From Sclerodactyla briareus (taxonomy: Eukaryota; Echinodermata; Holothuroidea; Dendrochirotida; Sclerodactylidae): a stretch of 64,000 nucleotides of DNA. The DNA lies in the NCBI GenBank assembly GCA_026419785.1, contig JAODTK010003421.1, positions 186,001 to 250,000 on the forward strand, in the 5' to 3' direction. The notes below the pieces were generated by a model. The model ran no database searches. It had not been told where the DNA came from and was given only the letters and a program-made list of their open reading frames with translations. Below, in pieces: positions 34,041 to 46,600 of the stretch; within the stretch, counting starts at the first letter, position 1, and each line of letters starts with the position of its first letter. The translations under genes and the position numbers were made by a program.

Positions 34041-37000
34041 GGTCACGAGTAATTGGTGATTAAGCATGAACTGTATGCGTTCAATACCCACATTTCTCGG
34101 GCACTCCAGCTGAGAGTCGGTTGAGCATGACCTGATGACTGGGGTTACGTATTGTCCACAGCAAAGCAAGCCTTTGAGTACTCATCGAGCGTTCTTGCAG
34201 CTAGTATTCGCTGATCGTCTCACTAGTGCTTCCCTCCTCCCCGCCCCGATGTCTTCAGATATACCGTCGTGATGGAAAATAAGTGAACAGTTCATGATTT
34301 ACCGTTGTGTCAACAGAGAATCCACTTTCTCAAAAGGCTAACAATCTTTCGAACCCACACTTACAAATACACAGGTCTGTATCACGATGAAGGAATTTAC
34401 AAGAAGCCTAATGTAATTGCAACACATCAGTGTAACTTGTTGCGAATTGGACTGGTGGTGTTTCGTCCGAGAAACCGGGTTTGTATACATTCGTAGCCGA
34501 TCAATCAAGCATTTTAGGTCCGAAAACCAGAACCAAGCGGCTGATAGTGAAAGTCATTATTGTGAAGCGCCAGTACTTCATATTAGTAATGAAAAAATGA
34601 AACGCTGTTTGACACACGTTCGATCCATGTCAAAGTATATAAACATGATGCATCCTAAAACAGTAGAACAATTAGATTTCCGAGCGGCATAATCGCTCTG
34701 GTGTGGACTCTTGTGCGGATGGAATCGGAAGACCGGCCCATCTTTATACACTCACAAAATATTGGGTGCAGATGCCAGCCGGGCAATTTGGTATACCCAG
34801 CCTGGGTGAACATTTACTCAAAATGGGTAATATATTACCCAGACTGGGTAAAACAAATTGCCCAGGTGGTATTGTACCCAACATTTTTTAGATTGTAGCC
34901 TCCCGAATTTGCAAATGGGTTAGGAAATTGACTGGTTGGTGGTTTGTCAATTTCAATTGAAGAAAGAAGAAAAACCGAACGGGCGAGTCATTCGTGATTC
35001 AGCAGCTATTACTTCCCGTTCCCGTTTTATAGTTAGAATATTAAGCCAGTATGTGTACAATTTAACGACCAGCGTTCTCCATTTACCTGTCATTCTTAAC
35101 AGTATATGCGAAGGAGATGCATGCTTGTACAATTTTATGCACACAAAAGTGTCGATGTAGTTTTTGAGATTCATCTATTAGACCTACTTACAGGAGATCG
35201 ACTGCGTTTTACTCGTCCCGAATTTCGGCAAGCAAGGGCTGTCATAGGGGTGTTTGTAGCATTATAGAAGGGGTGGAATGAATGAATGGAGGGGAAAGAG
35301 CTCCGGAACGGAGGTGTTGGAGAAAACATATTAATTGTGTGAATCTGTGTTCGAGCTATCTTCCATTCCGACTAGTTTCTCAACTGAGAGGTCAGTCAAT
35401 AATATTACCGCAACGATGATAAGGATAACGTATACCGCGCAGGACATATAATGAAATTTTATTTCTTGACGATAAATTATTCCCCCCATTAGCATGAAAA
35501 AAAACCCCCACCACCCCAACCTCAGGCATACGTGTCCTAGCTTGCCATTCGAAAACAATGATATTATCGACCGCAAATGTAATACGTTGTAGAAAGGGTG
35601 CTACAATTTTGTTGGAAAACAATAACAGTGGCACTATCGGTATCATATTGTCGATACTCAACGAAGAGTTGGGTGGAAGTCGCCCATTCACCAAAAAGAC
35701 GTAAATATCTCGATTTGGAACAGTGTTCCGTCTCCCAACCGTGAAAATGAAATTTTACGTACATGTACCAAGACTTAGAAACATAGGAACGAAGACTATC
35801 CCACGGCCAATATATTACTCTACATTAGTGAATCGAGGAAAATTAATCACAAGTGAAGTAATTTCATATTTTTTCTACTGGAGGCACTACAATCTAATAT
35901 CATCTCGCTACTACATTCAGTCGTAATACCTAAATTCTCCGAAATTCCTGTCCACTTCATCCTTCATCCTACCATGTATTATTTTGTCATGGAATGTGGA
36001 GACAGATGCTTCACACCTCCCTTCAAATGTTCATAATACTTTGATTCATGGCATATCGGTATTCTTATCTGCATTTTAACATGTAGGCTATGATTGGTGA
36101 CACAACCGAAATTCTTCCCAGCATCCAAATGGTAAGTTCATGCTCATCGAATCTGCAACTGGTGAATACCTCCATTATCACGTTTTTTAAGCTCTGGTTT
36201 GTTTGGTTACCGACGTAACCATCATTGGAAAAAAATGCCCAAGAGTGTCTGTCTACCTGGTTCTTCTCCCCGAAATTGAATTGCATCCCATTTTGCCCTG
36301 CCATGTATGTGCCTCTGATTCACCTATTTCGATAGCGTTGAGCTCTTCGTTTATTTGAGTTGGGTACCGAAACCCCTGAAGTGCAGGTAACTGCTCAAAA
36401 GCCCGTTAGTTCTTTCAGTCTCCAGTGATCTTATTAGAGCATGTTCTATAACACGGTTGGTAGTGCAACCAGATCTGATCACTTCTGGAAATGACAAACA
36501 AGACAGTAACCAACGGTTGAAAGATACCGAGCTGTAATTTCCATCCAGGTACGACATTTGCTCCGAGAGTGTCAAAATCCTCTGCTATGCCAGCTATGAT
36601 ATAGGAATGAATGTCTGTTATGTGTCAGTGGTTGTTTGTAATGATTGAGGTTCCAGATAACAATTCAACAATCTTGTTACGGCCGGGTTCTATTCTCAAT
36701 GGGGACATTATGAAAATTTATAAAACAAAGTGTGCTTGTATAATCAGCTCCTAAGAAGACACCCATGCATTCTAAATGAAATTCACAGCTATGTTTTGGA
36801 TAGACAGTCTCAATTTAACTGAAGATAAAACACAAATTTATTACGTCCTTCATTATTGATATTTAGAACCCGGCGATGCCAGAAAAAAAGTTAATAATTG
36901 CGACTCATTAAGATTCAGGCAATCTTTTTCTATCAATTGTCAGAATTATAGATCATATAAAATTACAAATTTAGAGCAAGTTATATGTTATCATAGACAT

Positions 37001-37154
37001 CTAAGAGACATCGGTAAAATGGATAACATGTGAGAATTAAAAAATTAGGCGTAACGGTCATAGCAAGAGATGGTTACTGAAGACAATAGGGGCACCAGTG
37101 AGTGTTTCCGTTACAAATGAATTGAGGTGTATTTTAGGTTCATGCATGCCTAGG
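34041..37154. other. Unique AT-rich sequence, no gene recognised
   Basis: Apart from the inverted repeat at 34781-34863, no feature is supported. ORFs up to 100 codons (35392-35694, 34417-34692) have no family signature and are overlapped by others on the opposite strand. Confidence 0.5.
34781..34863. repeat. Imperfect inverted repeat with nested palindromes
   Basis: Arms begin GGGCAATTTG (34781-34790) and end CAAATTGCCC (34854-34863); over the first 30 bases of each arm about 25 pair. Each arm holds ACCCAGNCTGGGT, itself palindromic (34794-34806; 34837-34849). The region between them contains the perfect 18-bp palindrome TGGGTAATATATTACCCA (34824-34841). No flanking target duplication was found, so it is not clear whether this is a very short transposon remnant. 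Confidence 0.75.
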
Positions 37155-37470
37155 TATTATTATTATTATTATTATTATATTATTATTATTATTATATTAT
37201 TATTATTATTATTATTGTCTTTTTACTTCTCACAACTTGCCCATGGTTGGGATGTATGTACAATGTCCGTACCTCGGAAGGTCTAGGACTCTCCTGGTGA
37301 TGTGGGCACTTCCGAGGATAGCTTGTTTGACCAACTGCTTCAGGTTGTGCTTTCCTGGATTCTTAGCAGGCGGGCATCCAAGTTGGAGCCCACTACCCCG
37401 AGCGCACCGATCACTACTACTCTCCACAGTCACTTTTGATGGTGTGATTACCATAATTAGGAAACAACTC
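37155..37470 (-). mobile_element. LINE 3' end with (AAT)n tail
   Basis: On the minus strand, 37440-37230 reads VVIGALGVVGS, then KQLVKQAILGSAHITRRVLD, then a stop shortly after PTMGKL. The VVIGALG..LLxxAxLGxARIxRRVL pattern is the conserved C-terminus of a widespread LINE ORF2 group. At least one frameshift separates VVIGALG from the rest. The (AAT)n tract at 37155-37216 follows directly as the 3' tail. Only about 300 bp of the element is present; it is heavily 5'-truncated or cut by the TIR element at 37473. Confidence 0.6.
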
Positions 37471-37472
37471 GA

Positions 37473-37905
37473 CTAAAGGGCCGGTCACACTCTAAAGATT
37501 TTCTATCGTTCTGCTACACGATCTTTTTAGATTTCAGGCTGAACCAGTAAGGAGAGGGTCTGTGTGGTAAACAATTGTCATGAATACTAGTACATTATCA
37601 CAATACCTTCTCAAGATCAAAAGTGTTCGAAAAAAAACTCATTCCTAAATGACGTCATATCGAAAAATGGTAAGAGTGTACGATAAATCGTTGAGCTCAA
37701 CGATAAATAGGAATTATGTGATTATCAAAACGCCGGGAAGGGCTTCCCAACATTGGAATGGTTTTGGCAAATAGCGAATCAAGTCCTCCATCCATGTGGC
37801 AGGGTGTTCCAGCCGTCAGTGATAGGCCCGGTATTATTCGGCCCGAACCAATAATATCGGATCGTTGCACGACACGATATCGTTATAGTGTGACCGGCCC
37901 TTTAG
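37473..37905. mobile_element. MITE with perfect 19-bp TIRs
   Basis: CTAAAGGGCCGGTCACACT (37473-37491) and its exact reverse complement (37887-37905) bound a 433-bp segment. The arms continue to pair imperfectly for about 30 bp more (TATCGTTCTGCTACACGATC with its partner at about 37857-37884). A further palindrome, GTTGAGCTCAAC, lies inside near 37692. No transposase is encoded. The target duplication is ambiguous because the ends are CTA../..TAG: it could be TA, or the TIR may include these bases. A mariner-like or Harbinger-like origin cannot be told apart here. Confidence 0.8.
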
Positions 37906-38718
37906 TCCTGTCCATGAATCTTGTAGCAAAATGGCTCCTGAAAAACGCGTTCAAGCGTTCAAGTAAGAAACGTAAGACCCATCACTCTCGCTGGCCTCTG
38001 ACGGATTGCTAAGGGAAAATTTTAAGCATATTGCGCTATATGAGATAAACATTATACCGTATATATTGCACATTTTCTGGCTGGGTGGTCATTACATCAG
38101 TGCTCCAGTCTTGCCATTTCAGAACCCCGCCACCGGATAATAGGGTGAACAGCCTCTGTACACTTCTACACCATTAGACAGGACTAGTAAAATATGTATT
38201 TACGAGACAATGCTCCGATGTAAATGGAGGTTGTCTGTTTATTGGATGATGTATCTTATGGACGTTAGTCTGAAAAATACTTTATGACAAGTGTAGGGAA
38301 ACGCTGAAGCTTTCACCAGGTCGTGCCACTGCCATATTCGAGACACTCATCGGGCTACTTTCAGACATTAGATCCAGTGATACAGAAACAGCCAAGCAAT
38401 TTCCAATTGCTGCATACGAAAAAGCGAGTTGTAACTCAAATTCAACGGAAGCAATCAAACAGTAACTGTAAGATAAATCTATACAATCTGCATTCAATCA
38501 CGTCACAGATGTTACACTACTCTCATAAAAAGGCGATTGAATTTATTTTTTTCATTCTCTTATCTTCGCTCATGCGATTAATAGAATATTTATAAGTGGG
38601 AAGAATACTCACGTAGGGTCGATCGGGACATGTGTTTTCTCGGCATTCTGATAATTTGGTGAAGTATGCAATTAGAGATTAGATTTACGTCACCCAAAAT
38701 CGCTTTTAGGATTTGTTT
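37906..38718. other. Sequence without recognised feature
   Basis: No supported gene or repeat lies between the MITE and the (TA)n tract. A 90-codon ORF at 38323-38595 is overlapped on the other strand and has no family signature. Confidence 0.5.
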
Positions 38719-38801
38719 TATATATATATAGATATATATATATATATATTATATATATATATAATATATATATATATATTATATATATATATATATTATA
38801 T

Positions 38802-38835
<34 letters not shown>

Positions 38836-38843
38836 ATATATAT

Positions 38844-38875
<32 letters not shown>

Positions 38876-38892
38876 ATATATATATATATATA
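38719..38892. repeat. (TA)n microsatellite
   Basis: Near-pure TA dinucleotides with occasional doubled bases. ORFs of alternating Y and I across it are artefacts. It abuts the 3' terminal sequence of a minus-strand Penelope-like element. Confidence 0.95.
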
Positions 38893-38899
38893 GTATAAA

Positions 38900-39660
38900 G
38901 GAGAAACAAGCGAATATTGCAGTTAACGATGTCATACTGCTATATTTCGAGGTCACCAAGACCCATCTTCAGGCAAAAAATGTGAAGTACATACACATAC
39001 AGGTTTAAAGATTATAGAAATACAATGCCAGCTATTCCAGTTAACAATGTTGGCCTAAGCAACCACTGGAGAAACACAGCTGGTTGAAGGTTATATAATA
39101 CTACATAGAGATGAATAGCATTAGAAAAAATCAAGAGGGTGGCCAACAATATTACAATTCAGGTCCGGCCTTAATTCTTCTCTATGGGAACTCTCTCTAA
39201 TCTTCCGCCTGTACCACTGCTGCTCGTTGGCCAATAACAAACATTAATGATCATTCAAAAGTTGGCATGCTATGCTTGGTGTAATGGCAATGCTGATACA
39301 TCACCCCCTTTGCCCCCCCCCCCCCCAAATGATCTCATTGTATGCTCAGTAAATCTATTCCTTCAGCGCTGGTAGTCTCACCAATGTAAATGGAATTACA
39401 ATCGGGGCAGATAATCTTATAAACGACATTGTTAGCGTAATTAATGACCATATCTGTCTTGAAGTTTAACAATAGACTGTATTTTCTTTTGTACAAAAGT
39501 AATCTGGACCTTTACACTGTCATTGCAAATGTACCGAGTACAGTTACGCACATTGTCGCAATCGTTTCACTTTGGGCCCACAGTAGGGTAGGGGAACGAA
39601 TATTATTTTACTTGGCGTGGGTCGGGTCTCTAATAGGGGCCCATACCGAAACGCATTCTT
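38900..39660 (-). mobile_element. Penelope-like element, 3' part with GIY-YIG remnant
   Basis: On the minus strand the sequence reads a VPLPYCGP.SETIA segment near 39600, then VINYANNVVYKIICPDC and NSIYIGET (39380-39450). This matches the start of the GIY-YIG domain in Penelope elements (VYKI..C..C...YIGET). After a frame change, ANEQQWYRRKIRES (about 39180-39235) is the conserved C-terminal block. The non-coding 3' sequence (38900-38990) has a hammerhead-like motif. The reverse transcriptase itself is absent, so this is a 5'-truncated copy with several frameshifts. Confidence 0.75.
38905..38980 (-). ncRNA. Hammerhead-ribozyme-like motif in Penelope 3' region
   Basis: On the minus strand the elements of a hammerhead core occur in order: CTGAAGA (CUGANGA; 38972-38966), stem II GGTC-TTGGT-GACC (38963-38951), GAAA (38948-38945), a stem III closed by GCAGT / ACTGC (38940-38936 and 38923-38919) with further A-T pairs, then ATT as a possible cleavage triplet near 38916-38914. 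Hammerhead ribozymes are known in the terminal repeats of Penelope-like elements. As read, the first base pair of stem I does not form unless the register slips by one base. Activity is therefore doubtful. Confidence 0.4.
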
Positions 39661-40441
39661 AATGTGTTGGTGTACGATTCCATTTCTAGTAGTAATCGCC
39701 TAGGGTAACCATTGAACATCAAAGTACGTTTATAAACGATATTTCATTAACGGATAAACTATGAAAAGTACACAATGTACGTGCGCGTTCGTTGTACGCT
39801 TTATGACAATATTTTTAACTTTTTTTGGGAGACAAGACAATTTTCCCAATTGATAAATAACCCGTGAACGTCTTTTTACGGAATACGGAGGTAACAACAG
39901 TATCCGTCACGGTGTTGCCAACTAATCTTAATACTTTCACATCTAGAAAAGAAAATTGCCCCCTTTCTCAGTTTCAAAGGTGGAATTTAATTGACTGTGA
40001 AATGAATTGATTTTGTGAAAAACTGAGAAAGGGAGGGCAATTTTCTTTCGGTGTGTGGGTTAGTGTGTGTGTGTATACATGCCAACTCAACGGGTTCACA
40101 TGAGCACACTACTCTTTCTAATATAGGACTATGTCAGCGAAGAAGAGTTGTGACGACGTGTTTTCGCCCGCTTTAAACGTACAACAACCTCCAAAATAGT
40201 GCTTACAATAATGAGAGCACATTAGATGACAATAAAACAAGAGAACAATACAACGAAGATAAATAGTTCAATTAACATCGGTATTTTCAATGGAAGAATA
40301 CAGATGAATGCCGTTTAGGTCCGAAGGTCATTGTATTGGTACGTTAGGAATGTTGCAGGAATTGTGAATTAAATGACGTTTGCCCCTTTAGTTCTGCCAG
40401 CGCATACCCTCTAATCCGCATTGATGCGAACAGTCGATGAG
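39661..40441. other. Sequence without recognised feature
   Basis: No supported gene or repeat. AAGGGGGCAATTTTCT near 39955 and GGGAGGGCAATTTTCTTT near 40030 are part of a loose inverted repeat (about 39950-40050). Confidence 0.45.
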
Positions 40442-40660
40442 TTACTCGATGTCTGTTGATACACTGAATGTCTCCAGTTCTAGGATTTCCTGGCTGAGTT
40501 TGGTTATCAATGACAAATCGTCTGACACCCCAGGCAGTTCTGGCTGTGATGGATTGTCGAAGGCAACCGGCCCACTACTGTCCATGGACACCGACCTGTC
40601 ATTGAAATAGGCGCCGCTAATTTCTGAATTTGAATGTGCATCGTTCACGAAAGAGTCTTA
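40442..40660 (-). other. Possible 3'-terminal coding exon (unrecognised)
   Basis: A minus-strand frame of at least 68 codons ends at a stop at 40442. It is rich in Ser, Asp and Glu, with NDRSVSMDSSGP, then AFDNPSQPELPG, then LSQEILELE. It reads like an acidic cytoplasmic tail and its G+C is clearly above the flanking sequence. A second frame with LKRPRYDVVKTLS joins upstream if one base is inserted near 40650. A consensus acceptor is not obvious, no polyadenylation signal was found close downstream, and no family is recognised. Confidence 0.3.
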
Positions 40661-43600
40661 ACAACATCATAGCGGGGCCTCTTCAGGTCTTCAGAGCGCA
40701 TTTAACTCAGGACAAAACGGACTGCCTGATTTTGGGCATATCAGTATACTACTTCCCTGATGTTCTATATAGTTTAAAAAGGACGCTTCAAGTACAGTAC
40801 ATGTACCCAAACGGTTCATTGATTGTATGTTGTAACACAAAACTTTTCTGGCATTCAAGTCCTACGATAGCAGTTTCACTCTTTGTTTGCCTCGTTGTAC
40901 GCCACACGCCCACGATGATCTTCCATGTTTAGATTAGATATCAAATTTATCTAAAAAGTCAGCAATGTTTCCTCAAATCTTACAATCTGACGTATGGAAA
41001 ATGTCCTGCCGTGAAACACCGTTGTCGTCAATTACCAAGAATGTAATAACTATTAAAACTTGATTCGAAAATTAACATTAATCAAATGACGGTAAATTGT
41101 CGGCAGAAAGATTATAATAAATGGTCGTAGTTTCTTTTCCAGGTTTGTGCAGGATGGATATCCCGCGATGAAAGACACATGTGTCATCACAGATCGATAT
41201 AGTGAGACTAATGTTAAAAAGTGTTAGTGAACGGAAACTACACAATGAAAACGCTGATGACAGGAACAACAGTAGCTATGGCAGAGTAGCTCAGGATCAA
41301 TTAGAAGCAGTTCAGTAGAAAATGTGGAAAAGTAGAAAATATGGTGTTTTTTTTTAAATATTGACACAGCAAATCGTTGAATGGCCCTTAGATGACCTTT
41401 GACCTCACATTTCTAAGCACTTCCTATGTAACATCGGCCAATAATAGTTTCCAATAAATTTACTTTAGTCCAATCTATTCGTGGACCAAGGCTAGTTCCC
41501 AATGATAACCATTGTAGTATTCGCCAAATAAATGTTAATACTGGCCGATTTAGGAGATCAAGCTGTTTGATCGCTTGAACACAACAGCATGTGGACCATT
41601 GGGCATGTTGACGCTATCTACCTTTCACGACTTTTCCAACCAAACATTTCCGTAAGAAAATGAGCAGTCTGATTGTTTATGATTTTTTTCTTGCTGATAT
41701 TTGACTCTATATATATACTATATACCGAATACCATATATACATCATTGTTTTTCATAGTACTGCAGACCTACCGTCGTTCGTTGAAAATTTACCCACAGA
41801 TGGTATCCAAAACGCCCCCAACCAAACAACCCCATGCCGTATAGTACCTTAGTAATGATAACATGGCCACTCCAATGTAGAATAGGCTACTTAACCGTTC
41901 GTCCAAAATAGGAAAATGTCACTTTTTCGGTAATTATATAAAAAATGTAACGTTACGATTTATTCTTTTCAAATTTCACAATACTGGACTTCATCAGGCG
42001 TGACAGTTAAAAATACAAAGTATCCTGTCGAATTCGAACATCTGACCAGAGCTATATTTGCGCTCGGCAAGTATATTCCATTAGGTTATTAACTGCTTTG
42101 GGCGCTATTTAGGATTCTTCATCCCCATTGTTGCGAAAATCATTCTGACTGGTCGAATGCTCAACCAGCCAGCTGTAATTTTGCAATAACATGCAGCTGG
42201 TCAGAGTAACAAAACAGTCAATAGTTACTTTTTGCCGTTGTATAAATGGTATGAAAATATATGGGTACAATATATATTCGGAGGGATTCTTTTTAATTAT
42301 AGTTGAAGCATAGGGATAAAGTGCACTTCTCCGACTTTTATCATGTCGCAAACAGTCTCGTCTCCTTATTCAGCCAAATTGCCGCGTCCGACGTTCGCTG
42401 ACTGTTTATTCACATAAATGTATCATAACAATGCCTTAATTCCCTAATTCAAAGCGCAGATTTTCACAGGGTATTTTTGTTTCTTCGTATAATTGACTGT
42501 GCCTGCAGCCCGGTCCGACTAACTGTATGGGAGAGCGCACTCATATCACAAAACCATTTGCCGACACGAGAGATTTTATTTTCCTGTTGAATTGGGTATT
42601 TATAATAACAGGATGATCCTATCTTGTTGGTTGATATTTGAAAAGGCCTATATAAACATATACACTGCTCGTAACGAGCGTTTGTGGTAATAATTCCTAT
42701 CTACCGACGTTTTCCCTTCAGAATGTATATCTACCTTTTGATTGATTCACGTCGCCAATTACCCAGATTGCAGTCAACAATAACTGAAATCTGGGACGAG
42801 CAAATAGGGGAAGTGTTGTTTTAATCACTAGTCTGGGTTATGCTTCCGCTAATGCAACACGCACTCTTCCTCCTTATGTGGTTCAGTATTAGGAGTCTCT
42901 CTGGGCACAAATCCCCGAAACGAAACAGGCGTGCAATAAATGAAGAGAAGCGTCCTTCTTTCTCACAAGCAGTGTGATGGGTGTCGGTTCATGGTGTGTG
43001 CGTGACATTAATTCAAGTTGTACTGGCATTATAGTCACCGTGAGCCGGGAGAAAACAAAAAAGATAAATTAATTTACTTAATTACACCCCCCTGGTGCCC
43101 ACCCCCCACTGACATATTGCTGCCTCTGATAGTAATATAGATCTATATATCAGAGGCATTACCTGGCCTAACTACCACTTGCATAAAACTAGCTGAGCCT
43201 ATCATTATGGTTGTACGGGTCTGTATATAATGATATGTTACAGTATGATCAGTCACCAACTATTTCAAATCCCGTCTGGGCTGCTGGTGCTAAAACAGAA
43301 TTACAGTGCTCGCTAATCGTTGAGGACTTGTAATGTTCGCAATATTGACTGGGCCTACATTATGCGGTGTCCATGTTCTTATGCTGGTGAACGTTTTGTT
43401 TTATTTATTACATATGCTATTACATACTGTGATATCTAAGGAGTAATAAACCATAGATAATAACAATGAAAACAAATCAATATCTATCAGTCCAGCTTTG
43501 CTGCATATTGGTATTTTCAAGAGATACATCCCCTTGAGATGGGTAGGCACGTGGAATTATTCCTTCACATAAAGTAGGCACAACTGTAATTCCACCAACT

Positions 43601-46600
43601 AAAGACGGTGTTTACAAACTTCGCTGAACAACTCTCTAATTTTATATTCTCTGGATAAAAGTTTGACTTCAGTCAGGAATCCGACAAATAGTCCGACTGG
43701 TTGGATATGTTTTTCCATATTTGTAAATTACAAAAATATTCGATAATTGTCAGCATTTTAGTTTTTTAACCTTTTCTTTTTTTAAATGTTACACATTTCA
43801 TTCGTAGAAGACGGTTTTGCGAAACAGAAGTTCCAGCCTGTCGTGTACGTTGGCTATTCCGCGTCTCGAGAGAAATACATCAACCGTGAAACTAGTATGG
43901 TCCTATGGAAGAAAACAGTTTGGCGAACATAGTGCTGTTGTGTGTGCGAGCGTGGCATTCAGTAGAACGAGAAGAGGGGTTTCGTTTTTTGTGACCCAAT
44001 CGCCCTTTTTTGTTTCAGGTATTGCGGTAAGAGCGAGCCAGTTAAGTATATTGGAGCCTGAAACATTCTATGCTACCACTCTATATGAAAATTTACAATA
44101 TTCAACATTGGCAACGAGCATCGAGTAAGGAGAAGAAGCTCCAAAACATGAGCAGATATTCATGCGAGGTAGTCTTCCGGATATTCCGTTTAATTTCCTC
44201 ACCAGGGATCAACTTCTCACTGAGTTGAATCTTAGCCACATGACTTTCCTAGTAGAAGGTTTTATCATTTAGTCTAGAAAAACCATGAACTTGGTTTGGG
44301 TTCCCCGAAGCTCGATTTACATTGACAAACGAGATGTCACGCTGACTTTCTTTGGGTTGTTTTTCAAGTTTCTTCCTTTTCTTCTTAGCCCGCCTCACTG
44401 AACAGTGATACTAGTTAGGAGTCTTCCTGGAGTTTCATGAACAGAAATATCGATGCTAGATATGCTATGTTGGCAGTATATAGATTATCGTTAAAGGTAG
44501 ACATGCTAATTAAATATTTCTGATAGATTCTTAAACCGGTAGATATGCCCAACATGACAAAAGTGAGATTATCGCCATTTACTCGACCATAATTGACTAG
44601 AGTCTGGGAGACTGGTATATGGAAAATAGCTGCCCAATGGTAATCTGCCAAGAGAATTCTTTGCCGTTATGCTCACAGGGCTCATGAACAAAACTTCGGT
44701 TTCCTAAACACGTAAATTAGGGCAAATAGATATATAGCAGCTTGTAGGCTCATTACTCTGTTTGACCCTGATTCCTGAAATGGTTGGTTTGACCTCTCGA
44801 AATAGCCGCTTCGAGTAATGAAACCCTGTAACAGCTATAATTCACAATGACTTATTGTGAATGTCGAATATTGAAATCAGTCACCACTTTGGATATCGTT
44901 GTAATAAGTTACAAATGATTATGAAGATGATCGAAGGAACTTTAACACTCTCAAATGGTATAAATCTTGGCCAAGCCTTGCAATCTTGTAAAAATAGGTA
45001 CAAGAATTTTAAACTGAAACATGAAATAATGATTTCTTTCTGCTATATCGCCGTGTGAATGATGCAAATGGATGAGGCTATAAAATTTCCCCTCTTTAAG
45101 ACCTCGCTGCATTTCATCTGTCTGCCTAAGAATGATGATAACTGTACAGTCGACGGCCTCTCCTGAGTTTTTAATATCGCATTGACTACACAACATGAAT
45201 ACCGAGTTATATTGACTCATATATGCTAGGCTCTATTTGTCCGTGTGGTGACACATTTATATGACTCCCATCGACCATCTGTTCTCCTCTATTGGATGAA
45301 GTGACGATTGTGTCAGATTACTTATTAGTGCAAACTCAGCCATACACTGAGCGTCAAATTGACCCGGAATTCAGTCGGGATGGAACCAAGCCAGCTTTTG
45401 TAGGGTCCACGAATAGGATCAAGTGGCTGATGTTTCTGCTTCTGAGAGCGTCAAACAAGGGGATGAAAGGTTTGCAGTTCCAAGGCTTACAATTAAAAAA
45501 ATCTTATTGTAATGAGTTGTGCTGGATGAGATTCCCATAGGTTACCTTGTCATAAATCACATACTAGCAATTTTATATCTGCTGAGTGTATACAACTAGA
45601 GGTTGACCGCTAGATGTACTGCCAATCCGGGATGGTACTGGGGAAGTGGAGATGGACAACGCTGTTGGGTCAGTTGGGCAAGAGCGTGGAAGTCGCTTTT
45701 GTCTTAGGTCAGTAGACGTCTCGGATGCATACGGAGTCCTGCTGTTACTGAAATGTGATGTGTGGCTTGCATGCCTCCTATTTTCGACCCTGTCGAATTC
45801 ATGACCTTGTAACTGCGTATGCGCTTCGTCCCAAAACTGTGTTGTGCCGAGCGTTCGAGTACAAATTATTACACCACTAGTGGTTTGTTTTCATTTTCAT
45901 ATAGGCCATTGCTCAGGAGTTCCATCGCGGTAATGACTGCTGATATTACTGTGATATATAGTGTCGTTGTATCAGATTCCCCCAACGCGAAAGAAAGTCA
46001 ATTCCCATTTATTTCTTCCATCTCTCGCCCAACAGAGAAGGCTTAATTTTATGGTAATTTGGAAGCTTGGGAGTTGATGTCATTTCCCGGGTTCGTTACA
46101 AATGTATTTGAGAGAAAGGTTTTCAAGGTCGAAGAAATTATTCAGAAAGCCTATAAGCGGGCGATTTGACGTAAATTACGACAAACTGGCTTTAGCAAAA
46201 AAAGGATCAACTATCAGACGCGAGTGGCTGCGATGTCTATTTTTAACAGTTTGAAATAACATGAGCCCCTGATAAGTACTGTTATCCTCCGGAAAACAGT
46301 TCATGGGACTACGACCTTGGCAGCCACGAAGCCACCGGGAATGGGTGAATCCAATTCTCCCCGAATTATAAACACGCACATGCAAACATAAACAAAACAG
46401 ATTGGGAGAAAATAGCCGAACAAAGATTAGCTATAGGCTATAATGTTCATTGAAAAGGAGGACGAGAACTACTGACTTTAGGCTGACATTGAGAAAACAT
46501 TAGGTATGGGGAGTCATTAGGTTTACTGAATTTACGAAATTATTACGAAATATATATTATTCAAATCCACATCTGATGTACGTTTAACATGAGATTCAAA

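Noticed and set aside
38690-38959. ORFs of alternating Tyr and Ile
   Set aside because: They translate the (TA)n microsatellite.
42020-42060. B-box-like GTTCGAATTC near 42035
   Set aside because: No A-box at the required distance and no tRNA-like fold.
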